A stretch of 54,940 nt of DNA, from positions 1-54,940 of the forward strand of contig NZ_BATM01000023.1 in assembly GCF_000467185.1 (NCBI RefSeq), given 5' to 3'. The notes beneath the pieces were generated by a model that saw only the letters and a list, made by a program, of their open reading frames with translations, searched no databases and had not been told where the DNA came from. Below are positions 1-8,661 of the stretch, piece by piece (positions within the stretch are counted from its first letter, which is position 1; every line of letters starts with the position of its first letter). The position numbers and the translations under genes are program-made. Source of the DNA: Vibrio ezurae NBRC 102218 (lineage in GTDB: Bacteria > Pseudomonadota > Gammaproteobacteria > Enterobacterales > Vibrionaceae).

Positions 1-42
1 AATCCTAACGCCGTTATCGAGTATTTTAACAAGCTAGAATGA
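1..42 (+). CDS. C-terminal tail of an unidentified gene (partial)
   Basis: Frame 1 is open from the window edge to a TGA at 40-42 and reads NPNAVIEYFNKLE. Only 13 residues are present, so neither the family nor the reality of the gene can be judged. The next gene starts 47 bp later on the same strand, which would fit the end of an upstream transcription unit. Confidence 0.35.
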   Translation, partial: NPNAVIEYFNKLE

Positions 43-89
43 CCCGTTATTGAGTTCGATGGGTATTATTTAGAGGGAGGGCAATTTCT

Positions 90-617
90 TTGCATAGTTA
101 CAATCGAGTCTCTCGTATTATTCATTGGCTTTCTGCCATTACCATTTTGGGCCTGTTTGCGCTGGGCTGGTGGATGGTCGACTTGGGTTATTACCACCAG
201 TGGTATCAAACAGCGCCTCATATTCATAAATCCATCGGTGTCATTTTGGCATTGGTAACACTGTTTCGCATTATCTGGAAGAAACTAAAAGGTACCCCAA
301 AGCTTGAGGGGAGTGCCTTAGAAGTTAAGGCTGCTAAATCTGCACACCATTTAATGTACTTATTATTACTTACGTTATTTATCTCTGGATATTTAATTTC
401 TACCGAAGATGGCAGAGCCATTTCCGTATTTGATTTCGTCAACGTTCCGGCTATGGGCAAGTTGTTTGAAGGACAAGCTGATTTGGCAGGAGAGGTTCAT
501 TATTATGTCGCTTATGCATTAATTGGGCTTGTGTTTATTCATGCATTGGCGGCACTAAAGCATCACTTTATCGACAAAGACAATACGCTACGTAAAATGA
601 CAGGAGGCTTAAAATGA
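90..617 (+). CDS. Cytochrome b561 family membrane protein
   Basis: 175 aa; a di-haem membrane cytochrome b of the b561 (CybB-like) family that passes electrons within the inner membrane. Four hydrophobic helices are visible (about residues 10-30, 45-62, 85-105 and 137-157). Candidate haem-ligand histidines lie in RIIHWLSA, PHIHKSIG, KSAHHLMYL and FIHALAALKHH. The start is TTG at 90, preceded at about 8 nt by GAGGGAGGG. Its last codons overlap the ATG of the yceI gene (ATGA), so the pair is translationally coupled. Pairing of b561 with YceI is common in proteobacteria and suggests a shared role, possibly with a quinone or isoprenoid ligand; that role is inferred from family knowledge. Confidence 0.9.
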   Translation: MHSYNRVSRIIHWLSAITILGLFALGWWMVDLGYYHQWYQTAPHIHKSIGVILALVTLFRIIWKKLKGTPKLEGSALEVKAAKSAHHLMYLLLLTLFISGYLISTEDGRAISVFDFVNVPAMGKLFEGQADLAGEVHYYVAYALIGLVFIHALAALKHHFIDKDNTLRKMTGGLK

Positions 618-1186
618 AGAAATGGACAACAACACTGGGGTTAGTGGCGCTAATGGCTGCGCCGCTCTACGCGACTGCCGCAGACTATGTGATTGATACA
701 AAAGGCGCCCACGCTTCAATCAATTTTAAGGTCAGTCATTTAGGTTATAGCTTCATTAAAGGTCGCTTTAATCGATTTGAAGGTGAGTTTAGTTACGATC
801 CTAAAAATGTGAGTGCATCTACAGTGGAGGTGACTGTCGATACAACAAGCCTAGATTCCAACCATGCAGAGCGCGATAAACATATCCGTAGTGATGATTT
901 TATTGATGCCGGAAAATACAAAGAAGCGGTATTTACCAGCACAAAAGTGATGGATAAAGGGGAAGGCAAGTTCGACATTATGGGGAACTTAACTTTACAT
1001 GGACAAACCAAGCCTATCACTATTGCCGCTGACTTTATCGGCGAAGGTAAAGACCCGTGGGGCGGACAAAGAGCCGGCTTTATGGGCACGACACGTTTAG
1101 AGTTAGCTGATTTTAATATCCCTGTCATGGGAGCATCGAGTTATGTAGACATGGAGCTACATATCGAAGGTAAAATGAAGAAATAG
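614..1186 (+). CDS. yceI: YceI family periplasmic lipid-binding protein
   Basis: 190 aa with a signal peptide (MKKWTTTLGLVALMAAPLYA, then TAADY). The mature part begins DYVIDTKGAHASINFKVSHL, the typical YceI opening, and it ends in the family strand pattern AGFMGTTRLELADFNIP. YceI proteins are periplasmic lipocalin-like barrels that bind isoprenoid chains such as polyprenyl or quinone molecules. The length matches the family (about 190). It overlaps the cytochrome b561 gene by 4 bp, and a hairpin followed by a T run lies 40-80 bp downstream. The physiological ligand here is unknown. Confidence 0.93.
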   Translation: MKKWTTTLGLVALMAAPLYATAADYVIDTKGAHASINFKVSHLGYSFIKGRFNRFEGEFSYDPKNVSASTVEVTVDTTSLDSNHAERDKHIRSDDFIDAGKYKEAVFTSTKVMDKGEGKFDIMGNLTLHGQTKPITIAADFIGEGKDPWGGQRAGFMGTTRLELADFNIPVMGASSYVDMELHIEGKMKK

Positions 1187-1225
1187 CCTATCACTGCAAA
1201 TGTGCCGTATATTTCGTTCAAAGGG

Positions 1226-1267
1226 TCGGATTTATCGCTATTTCTCGCGAAAATCTGATCTTTTTTT
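1226..1267 (+). terminator. Probable terminator after yceI
   Basis: TCGGATTT (1226-1233) pairs with AAATCTGA (1251-1258), with one G.T pair, and is followed by TCTTTTTTT. It lies between convergent yceI and ybjD. The stem is short, so its strength is uncertain. Confidence 0.5.
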
Positions 1268-1294
1268 ATTCATCATTTCAGTCAGGGGCTCCGG

Positions 1295-2926
1295 CTAGGT
1301 ATTGCCGTTTGCCATACTGATCACACGTTTTAATGTCCAACGGATCAGCAGCGGAATTACTGCGTCACCGTGAATTTCACAATATTCAACAATGGCGATC
1401 GCTACGTCAGGTTTTGCGTGTTTTTTAAGGGCGCGCATAATGACTTTTTTAGCTGGAATAGGGTGATCGTACGGGATCTTAGCCATATCACGGAAGAACT
1501 TTTCAAAACCATTGTTATAGAGATAGTGTTCGATGTCTTTATCTGGAAGTTCGGTTAAGCGATGTCTTTCTTGCTCTCCATGTAACATTGCGCGCGCTGA
1601 TGCGGCGTATTTTTTTCCTGCGGCATCGCCATCGGTGACCACATGCCAATCGATGTCTAAAGCTCTGGCTACTTTGAGTAATGATTTTAAGCCAGATTGT
1701 GCAAATTCGACGATCTGTACGCCTTCGGAGGCTAAGTCATAGCCACATAATTTGGCTAACTCGTTAAAGAGCCACACCTCGGTCTCGCCCTCAACCAACA
1801 ACCAACAGCGTGCAAAAAGGGCACTGGAGCGATGAAAGCGAATGTGAAAACTGACCTTTCTCAGCTCATCACTGGATAACATTTCTGGACGGATGTATTT
1901 TGCTTCGGTTCTGTCTGACTTTCTTACCAAGCGTTTGATGCTTCTTAGAGGCACTGCGCCCAGTAGTACTGCGGAGTTAGTGGTTAAGATCTTTTGCATC
2001 GGCATCATTTGCAGTAGCGCCCACGCTCGCGAAAGATGTGTGGGATGAAGACGCCCCTCTGGATCTTCTACAATCAATAATGGACGTGCGCAACGTCTTA
2101 GTTCGGTGTTGCCTTTCGCTTGTAGGTAGTTGTTCAGTAGACCCATTAATAACAAGCGTGTTTGTTTGTCTTGTGTTTGATCCACAAATTGTTTTAGCGA
2201 CATTTTTTGCGCTAAACCAGAGGTGAATAACCCATCTCTAGTGGCTCTGGGATCGTGTCTTACTTGGGGCTTATAAGAAAAATAGTGATCGACTAAATCA
2301 TGCATGGTTTTTACGCTGCTTTTCATTTCATCTTTGCTGACCAGGCCCGGATGAGAAATGAGGCGGCGACAGGTGTTTTTTATTCGCTGTTCAATTTTAG
2401 AGTTTGCACGGGGAGCGCTATCTTCAACGCGTTGAAATCGTCTTGAATCTCGAAGGCGAATAACCGGATGTAACAGCATCAGTTGTTGAGCGAGTTTTTC
2501 ACTATGATGTAACTGTTTAGGTTGGCCTTGTGCGTTAAGAAAAGCATAGTGGGTAGTGACCTTAGTGCCTTCTAGAGTGGCACTGAGGCGATAAATGATT
2601 TCTGAGTGATTATTGCTACATTCGTTCCATATGGGTTTAATGTTGCGGTAACGCCCCGATAGCGCTTCTTTACGGGTACTAGCACGAAGTTTAAGGACAA
2701 TTTGCAAGTGCTGGGTTTGTGGGTGAGAGATGGCGTAATCCACATGAAAATCACGCATTTCAAATTGATAAGGTTCTGCGCTAGTGGGGAGGGCAACAGA
2801 CAATGCATCCAGCAGAGAGGATTTCCCCCATGTATTTTCCCCGATTAATGTCGTGAGTTGTTCAAACGGCAGTGAGAGGCGCTTAATGCCGCGAAAACCT
2901 GAGATTTCGATCCGCTCTAATTGCAT
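1295..2926 (-). CDS. ybjD: OLD-family ATP-dependent endonuclease YbjD (DUF2813)
   Basis: 543 aa. The N-terminal ATPase half carries the Walker A motif GENTWGKSS (about residue 30) and a signature-like region near LLIVEDPEGRLHP. The C-terminal half is a TOPRIM domain beginning LLVEGETEVWLFNELA, with the acidic pair in HVVTDGDAAGKK. Similarity to E. coli YbjD runs over the full length from memory (FRGIxRLSL, HIRFxRxSxLFARCWLLVEGETE). OLD proteins of this class are ATP-dependent nucleases; YbjD itself has no defined role. A GTG at 2932 is also in frame, but AGGGAG sits 5-6 nt before the ATG at 2926, so I prefer the ATG. It is divergent from the nucleotidase gene. Confidence 0.88.
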   Translation of the reverse strand: MQLERIEISGFRGIKRLSLPFEQLTTLIGENTWGKSSLLDALSVALPTSAEPYQFEMRDFHVDYAISHPQTQHLQIVLKLRASTRKEALSGRYRNIKPIWNECSNNHSEIIYRLSATLEGTKVTTHYAFLNAQGQPKQLHHSEKLAQQLMLLHPVIRLRDSRRFQRVEDSAPRANSKIEQRIKNTCRRLISHPGLVSKDEMKSSVKTMHDLVDHYFSYKPQVRHDPRATRDGLFTSGLAQKMSLKQFVDQTQDKQTRLLLMGLLNNYLQAKGNTELRRCARPLLIVEDPEGRLHPTHLSRAWALLQMMPMQKILTTNSAVLLGAVPLRSIKRLVRKSDRTEAKYIRPEMLSSDELRKVSFHIRFHRSSALFARCWLLVEGETEVWLFNELAKLCGYDLASEGVQIVEFAQSGLKSLLKVARALDIDWHVVTDGDAAGKKYAASARAMLHGEQERHRLTELPDKDIEHYLYNNGFEKFFRDMAKIPYDHPIPAKKVIMRALKKHAKPDVAIAIVEYCEIHGDAVIPLLIRWTLKRVISMANGNT

Positions 2927-3140
2927 ACACACTCCCTTTTCTTTTCATTATAGAAAATAGCATCCCTTTGCACTGAGAAGGTCGACATATTTTATAACAT
3001 TGTATGGGCATTTCAGTTTAGAGCGTTCATCAGAAGCCTTATTTATACCGCCGTAAATATTAATTCATAGGTTGAAAAAATCTTTCATTGGTTTGTCATA
3101 TCTAGGCGACTACAATGGCGGTGAACTTAGAGAAGATAAT

Positions 3141-4868
3141 ATGACAAATAGAATGCAAAAGGTGACCAGGATACGGGTCGCCCATATCAATGATACACAC
3201 TCTTACTTTGAGCCGACTACGGTTCAATTGTCTCTCAATATTGATGATCAATTAGTCACCCCCTATGTGAGTGTCGGTGGTTTTGCCCGCATACAAACAC
3301 GCGCGCAGCAACTCAGACAGCAGGCCATGCAAATGGGCCGAGAGTTTCTGTTCTTACACGCGGGAGATTGCTTTCAGGGAACGCTGTATTTCTCACTATT
3401 TAAAGGAGAAGCGAACTCAAATCTGTTAAATCAATTAGGTTTAACGGCAATGACACTCGGTAATCATGAACTGGATATGGGAAATGCGCCCGTCGCCAGT
3501 TTTGTCAATCAAATCAACTTCCCGTTGCTCTGTGGTAATTGGAACTTGTCGCAAGAGTTAACCAGCAAAGCGACAAAGATCAGTGATTCCCCCCATGTCT
3601 ACTCTTATCAGCCTTCCCAACAAAGTGCGCGATGGATGGTTCAGCAAGTGGGTGAAGAGCGCATTGCTATTTTTGGCCTATCTATCGATAAAATGGTTGA
3701 TATCGCCAACCCCGATATGGACACGCCGTTTGTGAATGCGTTGCAAACAGCGAAAAATACCCTGAACCAAATCCACGAATCAGGCATTAATAAAGTCATT
3801 TTATTAAGTCATCTGGGCTATGACGCAGATTTAGCGTTAGCCGAAGCGGTAGAGGGGATTAGTTTAATTGTGGGTGGACACTCTCATGTTCTGCAAGGCG
3901 ACTTCACCGAGCTTGGGCTAGCGTGCAAAGATCACTATGGTCGCCGTGTTAACGATACCTATATCGTGCAAGCGGGCATGCACGCTCAGTCTCTAGGCCA
4001 TTGTGATATTGATTTTGATGAGCAAGGTAACGTAATTAGCTTTAAGGGTCGTAATGAACTGCTTATAGGCCGCAGAGTGTGCTTTGATGCCACGATGAGT
4101 CAGTGCGACGGTGAAGGTGAGCATCAAAACGTTTATGATTATTTAACTCAGCAGCCCAATGTTGTGCGTTGTAAAAAAGACACTGCCGTCAATCAACTGA
4201 TTAGCAATACCTACAAACCTGAGGTGTATGCTTTGCAACGCAGCATTGTCGGGCATTTATCATCACCGTTAAGGCATGTGCGAGTGCCTGACGAGAAAGG
4301 AGGCAGTGAAATTTGCTCTTTGGTAGCAGAGTCTTTTTATCATGCGATGCGTTATCGTGGACATTCGATTGATTTTGCAATCCATAATGCGGGAGGCGTG
4401 CGTTGTTCTTTAAATGCAGGTCCTGTGAGCAAAGCAGATATCGCAGGTCGCTTGTTACCGTTTGCTGTGCCCATTGGTGTCTACTCCATTCAAGGCCGTT
4501 ATATCAAAGATATTTTGGAAGGGGCGATAGACAACGCTATTGATGTTAATGGAACAGGTTCTGGTAGCTATCCATATTGTTATCAATTGGATTATCAAGT
4601 TGTGCTTGAAGCACCAAAAGGAGACAGGGTTAAGAACCTTCGAATTTACGACGATATACGAGGGTGGATGCCGATTAATCCACAGCAGATTTATTGGGGG
4701 ACGTCGTCGGCGTACTCTATGAAAGGCAAAGAAGGGTATAGCGCAATCTTAAACTGTGGTGATGACTGGGTAGTGACAGAAATGTCGATGGCAGATTGTT
4801 TCTTAGAGTTTGTTTCTCGTGATAAACTGCGAATCGAAACACAAGCAAAACTGGGTTTAATCACATAA
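3141..4868 (+). CDS. 5'-nucleotidase / metallophosphoesterase family protein
   Basis: 575 aa. The N-terminal metallophosphoesterase domain has all the metal-site motifs: HINDTHSYFEP, HAGDCFQG, TLGNHELD, LLSHLGYD and GGHSHVLQ. The C-terminal 5'-nucleotidase domain has HNAGGVRCSLNAG and the substrate-loop region near GTGSGSYPYCYQ. Such enzymes remove phosphate from nucleotides or UDP-sugars. An upstream TTG at 3072 is in frame but adds no signal peptide; the ATG at 3141 has AGAGAAG at the right distance. With either start I see no export signal, although most relatives (UshA, NutA) are periplasmic, so it may act in the cytoplasm. Substrate unknown. Confidence 0.85.
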   Translation: MTNRMQKVTRIRVAHINDTHSYFEPTTVQLSLNIDDQLVTPYVSVGGFARIQTRAQQLRQQAMQMGREFLFLHAGDCFQGTLYFSLFKGEANSNLLNQLGLTAMTLGNHELDMGNAPVASFVNQINFPLLCGNWNLSQELTSKATKISDSPHVYSYQPSQQSARWMVQQVGEERIAIFGLSIDKMVDIANPDMDTPFVNALQTAKNTLNQIHESGINKVILLSHLGYDADLALAEAVEGISLIVGGHSHVLQGDFTELGLACKDHYGRRVNDTYIVQAGMHAQSLGHCDIDFDEQGNVISFKGRNELLIGRRVCFDATMSQCDGEGEHQNVYDYLTQQPNVVRCKKDTAVNQLISNTYKPEVYALQRSIVGHLSSPLRHVRVPDEKGGSEICSLVAESFYHAMRYRGHSIDFAIHNAGGVRCSLNAGPVSKADIAGRLLPFAVPIGVYSIQGRYIKDILEGAIDNAIDVNGTGSGSYPYCYQLDYQVVLEAPKGDRVKNLRIYDDIRGWMPINPQQIYWGTSSAYSMKGKEGYSAILNCGDDWVVTEMSMADCFLEFVSRDKLRIETQAKLGLIT

Positions 4869-5122
4869 TTGAATCATCTTCATTGTTAATGAATTGTAAT
4901 CAAAAGTGGCGATGAATTTGTTGGTGAATGATTATGCGATTGTCTTATTCATTGTGCTAATTTATGCGCTTATATTATGTGTTAATGTTCATAAATGTTG
5001 TCTAATTGTAAGATTAGAAAAACTAATGCGAAGTGGTAATTTTACTCGTTTTATTCTTGTCGAAAGTTTGCTTATATTTGCGCCATAACTTATTGAAACT
5101 TACAGAATTTAAAGAGGCACGT

Positions 5123-5314
5123 ATGGCACAAGTAATGCAAATTAACACCATAGCAGTACCAAGCTCTCAGGAACGTAAGAGCTATTCTATTGATTTCAAA
5201 GGATTGATTATGCATTTTGTCGATATTTTATTCGGCAAAGGACAACCAAGTAAAACATACTATACGTCTGAGTTATCCGATCATATGCAAAAAGATTTGG
5301 GCATGATGCGATAG
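5123..5314 (+). CDS. Small DUF1127-like protein
   Basis: 63 aa. The C-terminal LSDHMQKDLGMMR resembles the DUF1127 ending (L.D..LKDIGL.R), a family of small, often Arg-rich proteins tied to RNA turnover or phosphate and carbon metabolism in alphaproteobacteria. The ATG at 5123 is preceded by AAAGAGG at a good distance; upstream in-frame starts lack a ribosome-binding site. It is monocistronic and followed immediately by a strong terminator. Family assignment rests on the short tail only. Confidence 0.7.
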   Translation: MAQVMQINTIAVPSSQERKSYSIDFKGLIMHFVDILFGKGQPSKTYYTSELSDHMQKDLGMMR

Positions 5315-5343
5315 CGTATAATTGCACTACTTTAGATTATGCG

Positions 5344-5374
5344 AAAGCCCCGTACTATTGTGCGGGGCTTTTTG
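5344..5374 (+). terminator. Rho-independent terminator
   Basis: A 9-bp stem, AAAGCCCCG (5344-5352) with CGGGGCTTT (5363-5371), loop of 10 nt, followed by TTTGTTTCTT. It ends the small DUF1127-like gene. Confidence 0.9.
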
Positions 5375-5620
5375 TTTCTTGCGCATACACTTTACTATTT
5401 TTCATCTGCACTCATAGGTAATTGTTTTTAAACATTAATTAATGCCCATCACGCTAAGTAAGTGATTAGAAATAGCGCAGTTATTGAGTGTTTTAGTGTC
5501 ACCAAGGGAAATGTATGGAATATTTCCCCTAGAGTAGGGAAGCAATTTATATCAAGTTTAAATTATCGATATTGAGGGTGTTTTTTCGTTAATGCTGTAT
5601 TTTTGTTCACTGTTATTACA
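5375..5620. other. Intergenic stretch without a clear gene
   Basis: About 246 bp of AT-rich sequence between two terminators. The only structure seen is a short inverted repeat, GGGAAAT (5506-5512) with ATTTCCC (5522-5528). No convincing open frame with a ribosome-binding site was found. Confidence 0.5.
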
Positions 5621-5647
5621 CAAAAAAGGGTTCTCAATGAGAACCCT
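5621..5647 (-). terminator. Rho-independent terminator of the porin gene
   Basis: On the minus strand a 9-bp stem (AGGGTTCTC 5627-5635 with GAGAACCCT 5639-5647, 3-nt loop) is followed by a run of U (AAAAAA at 5622-5627 on the plus strand). It lies 36 bp past the porin stop codon. Confidence 0.9.
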
Positions 5648-5682
5648 AAATTTTGTCTAACTAAACAAAGCGTAATGCTTGA

Positions 5683-6693
5683 TTAGAAAGTAACTTTAGC
5701 ACCTAGCAAGCTCTTAAGTTCTTCGTTTTGAGTGAACTGCTTGCTTACACCAACGTAAGTTAGGAAGTAATCTGTGAAGTTGTAGCCAAGATCAAGTGCT
5801 GCTGCGTTACGGTCATCACTTTCTGAATCAAATTTAGAACTTGTGTAAGTACCAGATAGAGTCAGTTTTTCAGTGAAGTCGTAAGACGTTGCTAGCTCGT
5901 AACCTTTGAAGTCATCACCGTATTGAGAACCATCAACGTAAAGGGCACCAACATAAAGCTCATCAGTAATGTCTGAACCAAGGCTGAATAATAGGTTATC
6001 ACTATCTTTAACATCTTTATGTGTAATAGTGTCGTTTTCATGCGTCTCTTTCGCATAACCAACACCAGCTTTCAATACGCCAAAGTCGTAGCTAGCTGAA
6101 GCACCGTAGCCTTTATCGATTTTAGTGTTTATTTGTTTTGATTTTTCTTCTGCGCCAGTAGTTAAATTGAAGTATTTTTTCTGTAGTGTTTCACCACCAC
6201 CATTAAGTGCAGCGTTAACAGTTAAACCACCGTAGCTACCAATGTAAAGTAGTTGGTTGTCTGCACGATCAGCGGTTGCTGATTTATTTGAAGCTTCAGA
6301 ACCGAATGTATTTAGAATATCAGTGTAGTTAGTAATTTGAACTAGAGCGCCATCTGTTTTACCAAATTGCAATTCATTGTTTTCATTACCTACTGCAACG
6401 TACAAGTAACGAGTTTCGTCAGCAGAGTCTTGAGTAAATTCTTTTTCAACAAAGCCACGAGCAACAACATCATCAGTGATGTTTGTTTTTGCTTCAAAAT
6501 TTAAACGAGCGCGTGAAGCGTCAGCTTGTTTTTCAACAGACTTATTTTTACCTTGATCAGAAAGTTGAGTACGAGCCTCAACGCGGCCACCTAGTGCAAG
6601 AGATACGTTGTCTCCTTTATAAACATCGGCTGCGTTTGCATTAACTGCGAATGCGGAAGTAATAGCGAGGGCTGTTAGGGTCAGTTTATTCAT
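5683..6693 (-). CDS. Gram-negative general porin (OmpU/OmpL-like)
   Basis: 336 aa outer-membrane beta-barrel porin. The signal peptide MNKLTLTALAITSAFAVNANA is cleaved before ADVYKGD. The rest is alternating beta-strand sequence with many Asp, Lys and Tyr residues, and it ends in KVTF; a terminal Phe is the classical signal for outer-membrane assembly. The internal ATG at 6693 is preceded by AAGGATG, so the longer frame starting 30 nt upstream is not used. The gene has its own terminator and a long 5' intergenic region, so its expression is probably independently regulated. Pore preference cannot be read from sequence. Confidence 0.92.
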   Translation of the reverse strand: MNKLTLTALAITSAFAVNANAADVYKGDNVSLALGGRVEARTQLSDQGKNKSVEKQADASRARLNFEAKTNITDDVVARGFVEKEFTQDSADETRYLYVAVGNENNELQFGKTDGALVQITNYTDILNTFGSEASNKSATADRADNQLLYIGSYGGLTVNAALNGGGETLQKKYFNLTTGAEEKSKQINTKIDKGYGASASYDFGVLKAGVGYAKETHENDTITHKDVKDSDNLLFSLGSDITDELYVGALYVDGSQYGDDFKGYELATSYDFTEKLTLSGTYTSSKFDSESDDRNAAALDLGYNFTDYFLTYVGVSKQFTQNEELKSLLGAKVTF

Positions 6694-7230
6694 TTTTGTT
6701 ACATCCTTGATTGTTTGGTACAAAGTACAAAAAATATGATTGAGTACAGGCCATAAGACTATATATTTTGCTTTCCAGATATAAGATGCATAAATAGAAT
6801 CTAATTTTGAATTTATATTAGGCAGGAGTGTGCATACAAATTAATTGCATGCCCATGAAAGATTAAAATATAACCTATTGATTAACAGGTGAAGTTTGTT
6901 TGGGGGTTAGCCGTAATTGCTATATATAGGAGTCACTTAGTCTTAACTTTAATCTATAAAATAAATCAAGACGTCGAATAGATATTCGGCGTTTATCGTG
7001 TTTTGTTGGGCCCTCAAATCGGCTTAAAGTTCCCCAAAAATGGCTGAACAAAAAGAAAAATAAGCCGATTTAAGTGATGATTTTTTTTACGTTGACACAA
7101 AATATCAACAGTGTGAGACAGCCCTGATCTTTTTGAACGAAAATCTGTATTTGAACCAGTTTTTGCAATTTAAGGCTTATTTCAAGGTTTTAACGTACTA
7201 AATACTGAGTTTTAGCGACTATTTGTCATA
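6694..7230. other. 537-bp upstream region of the porin, rich in inverted repeats
   Basis: No credible gene. Two inverted repeats stand out. ACGtCGAATA-GA-TATTCGgCGT (6971-6992) has one mismatched pair. The 11-bp perfect pair AAATCGGCTTA (7016-7026) and TAAGCCGATTT (7061-7071) has a 34-nt loop. The porin promoter should lie here, reading leftward, but I cannot place it with confidence. The repeats could be operators, a long structured leader, or the 3' end of the lipoprotein transcript. Confidence 0.45.
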
Positions 7231-7872
7231 TTATAATGCATTTCGTTCGCGTTGCAGTTTTGCGAGACATTCTGTATGTATTGCTTGTTTTGCATCGTTG
7301 AAACCTTTACTTGGAAAGGTCGCTACGGTGCCGATATCGGATTGAATCGTCACTGGTTGTTGTTTTGTAAATTCACCGAGCAAGAACTCTAGCCCTTTTG
7401 GGTTTGTAGGACGATACATTTGGCTGTGTTCGTTCAATTTATGCATATATTTAAAGTGAACGTCTTGTCCATTTACGGTAAAAATACCGCTAATTCTGTT
7501 GCTGTAAAAAGGCCCAGTGATGGTAAATTCATCGTGGCAATTTGTTGGATCATTACTGTAGCGAGCAACTAAATTGAGATCGCCTTGGTTTGTTGTATCA
7601 TTCCAACCCACATTATTGGCCATACCATTTCCGTAATAGTCCCAGTTTTCACTGTTAAACCAGGCTTGTTTCTCATCAGAGAAGTTATTTTGATTCGCCA
7701 GTGAGTCAGCTTCAATGCTTTCAGCCGTTATGTTTTGTAATGGCGCTTGGTTTGTTGAAATCGATACTTGTTGAGCATTGGACGGATCTTTTGTGGAGTG
7801 AGCGCTATTGCTGCAACCTTGAATCAACAATAGTAGCGGGGAGAACATCAAGAGGGTTTTGGTTATGGTCAT
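7231..7872 (-). CDS. Putative lipoprotein, family not recognised
   Basis: 213 aa. The N-terminus MTITKTLLMFSPLLLLIQGC is a signal peptide with a Cys that fits a loose lipobox (LIQGC), so membrane anchoring is likely. The ATG at 7872 has TGGAAAA upstream; the ATG at 7890 has no ribosome-binding site. Residues about 20-60 are low-complexity linker and the rest looks globular, with several aromatic residues and two Cys (TNCHDEF and HTECLAK). I do not recognise the family and assign no function. It stands alone on its strand. Confidence 0.75.
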   Translation of the reverse strand: MTITKTLLMFSPLLLLIQGCSNSAHSTKDPSNAQQVSISTNQAPLQNITAESIEADSLANQNNFSDEKQAWFNSENWDYYGNGMANNVGWNDTTNQGDLNLVARYSNDPTNCHDEFTITGPFYSNRISGIFTVNGQDVHFKYMHKLNEHSQMYRPTNPKGLEFLLGEFTKQQPVTIQSDIGTVATFPSKGFNDAKQAIHTECLAKLQRERNAL

Positions 7873-8190
7873 AGTGTTTTCCAAAAGCATTATGGGGGAT
7901 TCACACTAGAGTATCGACAAAGCCTATTCATAAGGTTAGAGAAGTGTTGGCGTTGATTGATTTTTATGTTGGCTTCTTGTCAGCTAACGGTAAGCTTCTT
8001 TATCGCGTAGATGAAAAGCACAATCACGACCGACCCATATTGGTATTTTATTGGTTGTTTCTTACAGGGGGTCTCGGCAGGAGTTGCTGTGATAATTGAG
8101 CTTGCAAATATCGGTAAGGAGTTTTCTTGAGCGTACCGCCAGCATTGTCTACAATGGCGCTCTTTATATTGATAAATTCAGGTCATGAAC
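7873..8190. other. Intergenic region before the DUF3297 gene
   Basis: About 318 bp between divergent genes; promoters for both should be here. TAAGGAG followed by TTG near 8128 looks like a translation start, but the resulting frame runs out of phase into the DUF3297 gene and looks random, so I do not call it. No repeat or riboswitch was recognised. Confidence 0.4.
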
Positions 8191-8439
8191 ATGAGCGACA
8201 CGAACGAAAAGCCAACTCTTCCCGATCACCTTTCAGGGAACCCTCGTAGTCCACACTTTGTGGAAGAGTGCTTTAACCATCGAATTGGTATTCGACTGAA
8301 TGGTAAAGAGCGTACTGATGTTGAAGAATACTGTATTAGTGAAGGTTGGGTGAAAATTCCTTCTCCAAAAGCGCTAGACCGTCGTGGTCAACCGATTTTG
8401 ATTACACTAAAAGGCACAGTTGAAGCGTTCTACATTTAA
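8191..8439 (+). CDS. DUF3297 family protein
   Basis: 82 aa, with the family features PDHLSGNPRSPHF, IGIRLNGKERTDVEEYC and a C-terminal segment GQPILITLKGTVEAFY. The function of DUF3297 is unknown. Two ATGs occur (8185 and 8191); TCAGG at 8178-8182 is well spaced only from the second, so I start there. Single-gene unit: a 13-bp-stem terminator follows 26 bp after the stop. Confidence 0.88.
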   Translation: MSDTNEKPTLPDHLSGNPRSPHFVEECFNHRIGIRLNGKERTDVEEYCISEGWVKIPSPKALDRRGQPILITLKGTVEAFYI

Positions 8440-8465
8440 ACTGAACGTCATTTAACTTTATTTTT

Positions 8466-8500
8466 AACGCACAAGTTCCTTTGAACTTGTGCGTTTTGTT
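8466..8500 (+). terminator. Strong rho-independent terminator
   Basis: A 13-bp perfect stem, AACGCACAAGTTC (8466-8478) with GAACTTGTGCGTT (8483-8495), 4-nt loop, followed by a T-rich run. Terminates the DUF3297 gene. Confidence 0.92.
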
Positions 8501-8661
8501 TTATTTTTTGCTAAACCTTGGCCGCGCACTATCTGTTTTGATAAGCAATTTTTCTGATATGTACTCTTTATATGCATTAAGTCATTTGAAGAGCAAGAAG
8601 ATGTGTTTATCAGAGTCGGTATTCATTGAAGGGTGAAGCAGCTCAATCTAGAGGATTGTCC

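Noticed and set aside
2572..2808. 78-aa minus-strand frame inside ybjD
   Set aside because: Alternative frame of the well-supported ybjD gene without its own start signals.
4869..5122. 60-aa hydrophobic frame at 4906-5088
   Set aside because: AT-rich intergenic sequence giving Leu/Ile/Val-rich translation; no ribosome-binding site before its start, and it overlaps the likely promoter of the DUF1127-like gene.
8128..8260. Short frame starting with TTG after TAAGGAG upstream of the DUF3297 gene
   Set aside because: It runs out of phase into a well-supported gene and its sequence looks random; the DUF3297 start at 8191 has its own ribosome-binding site.
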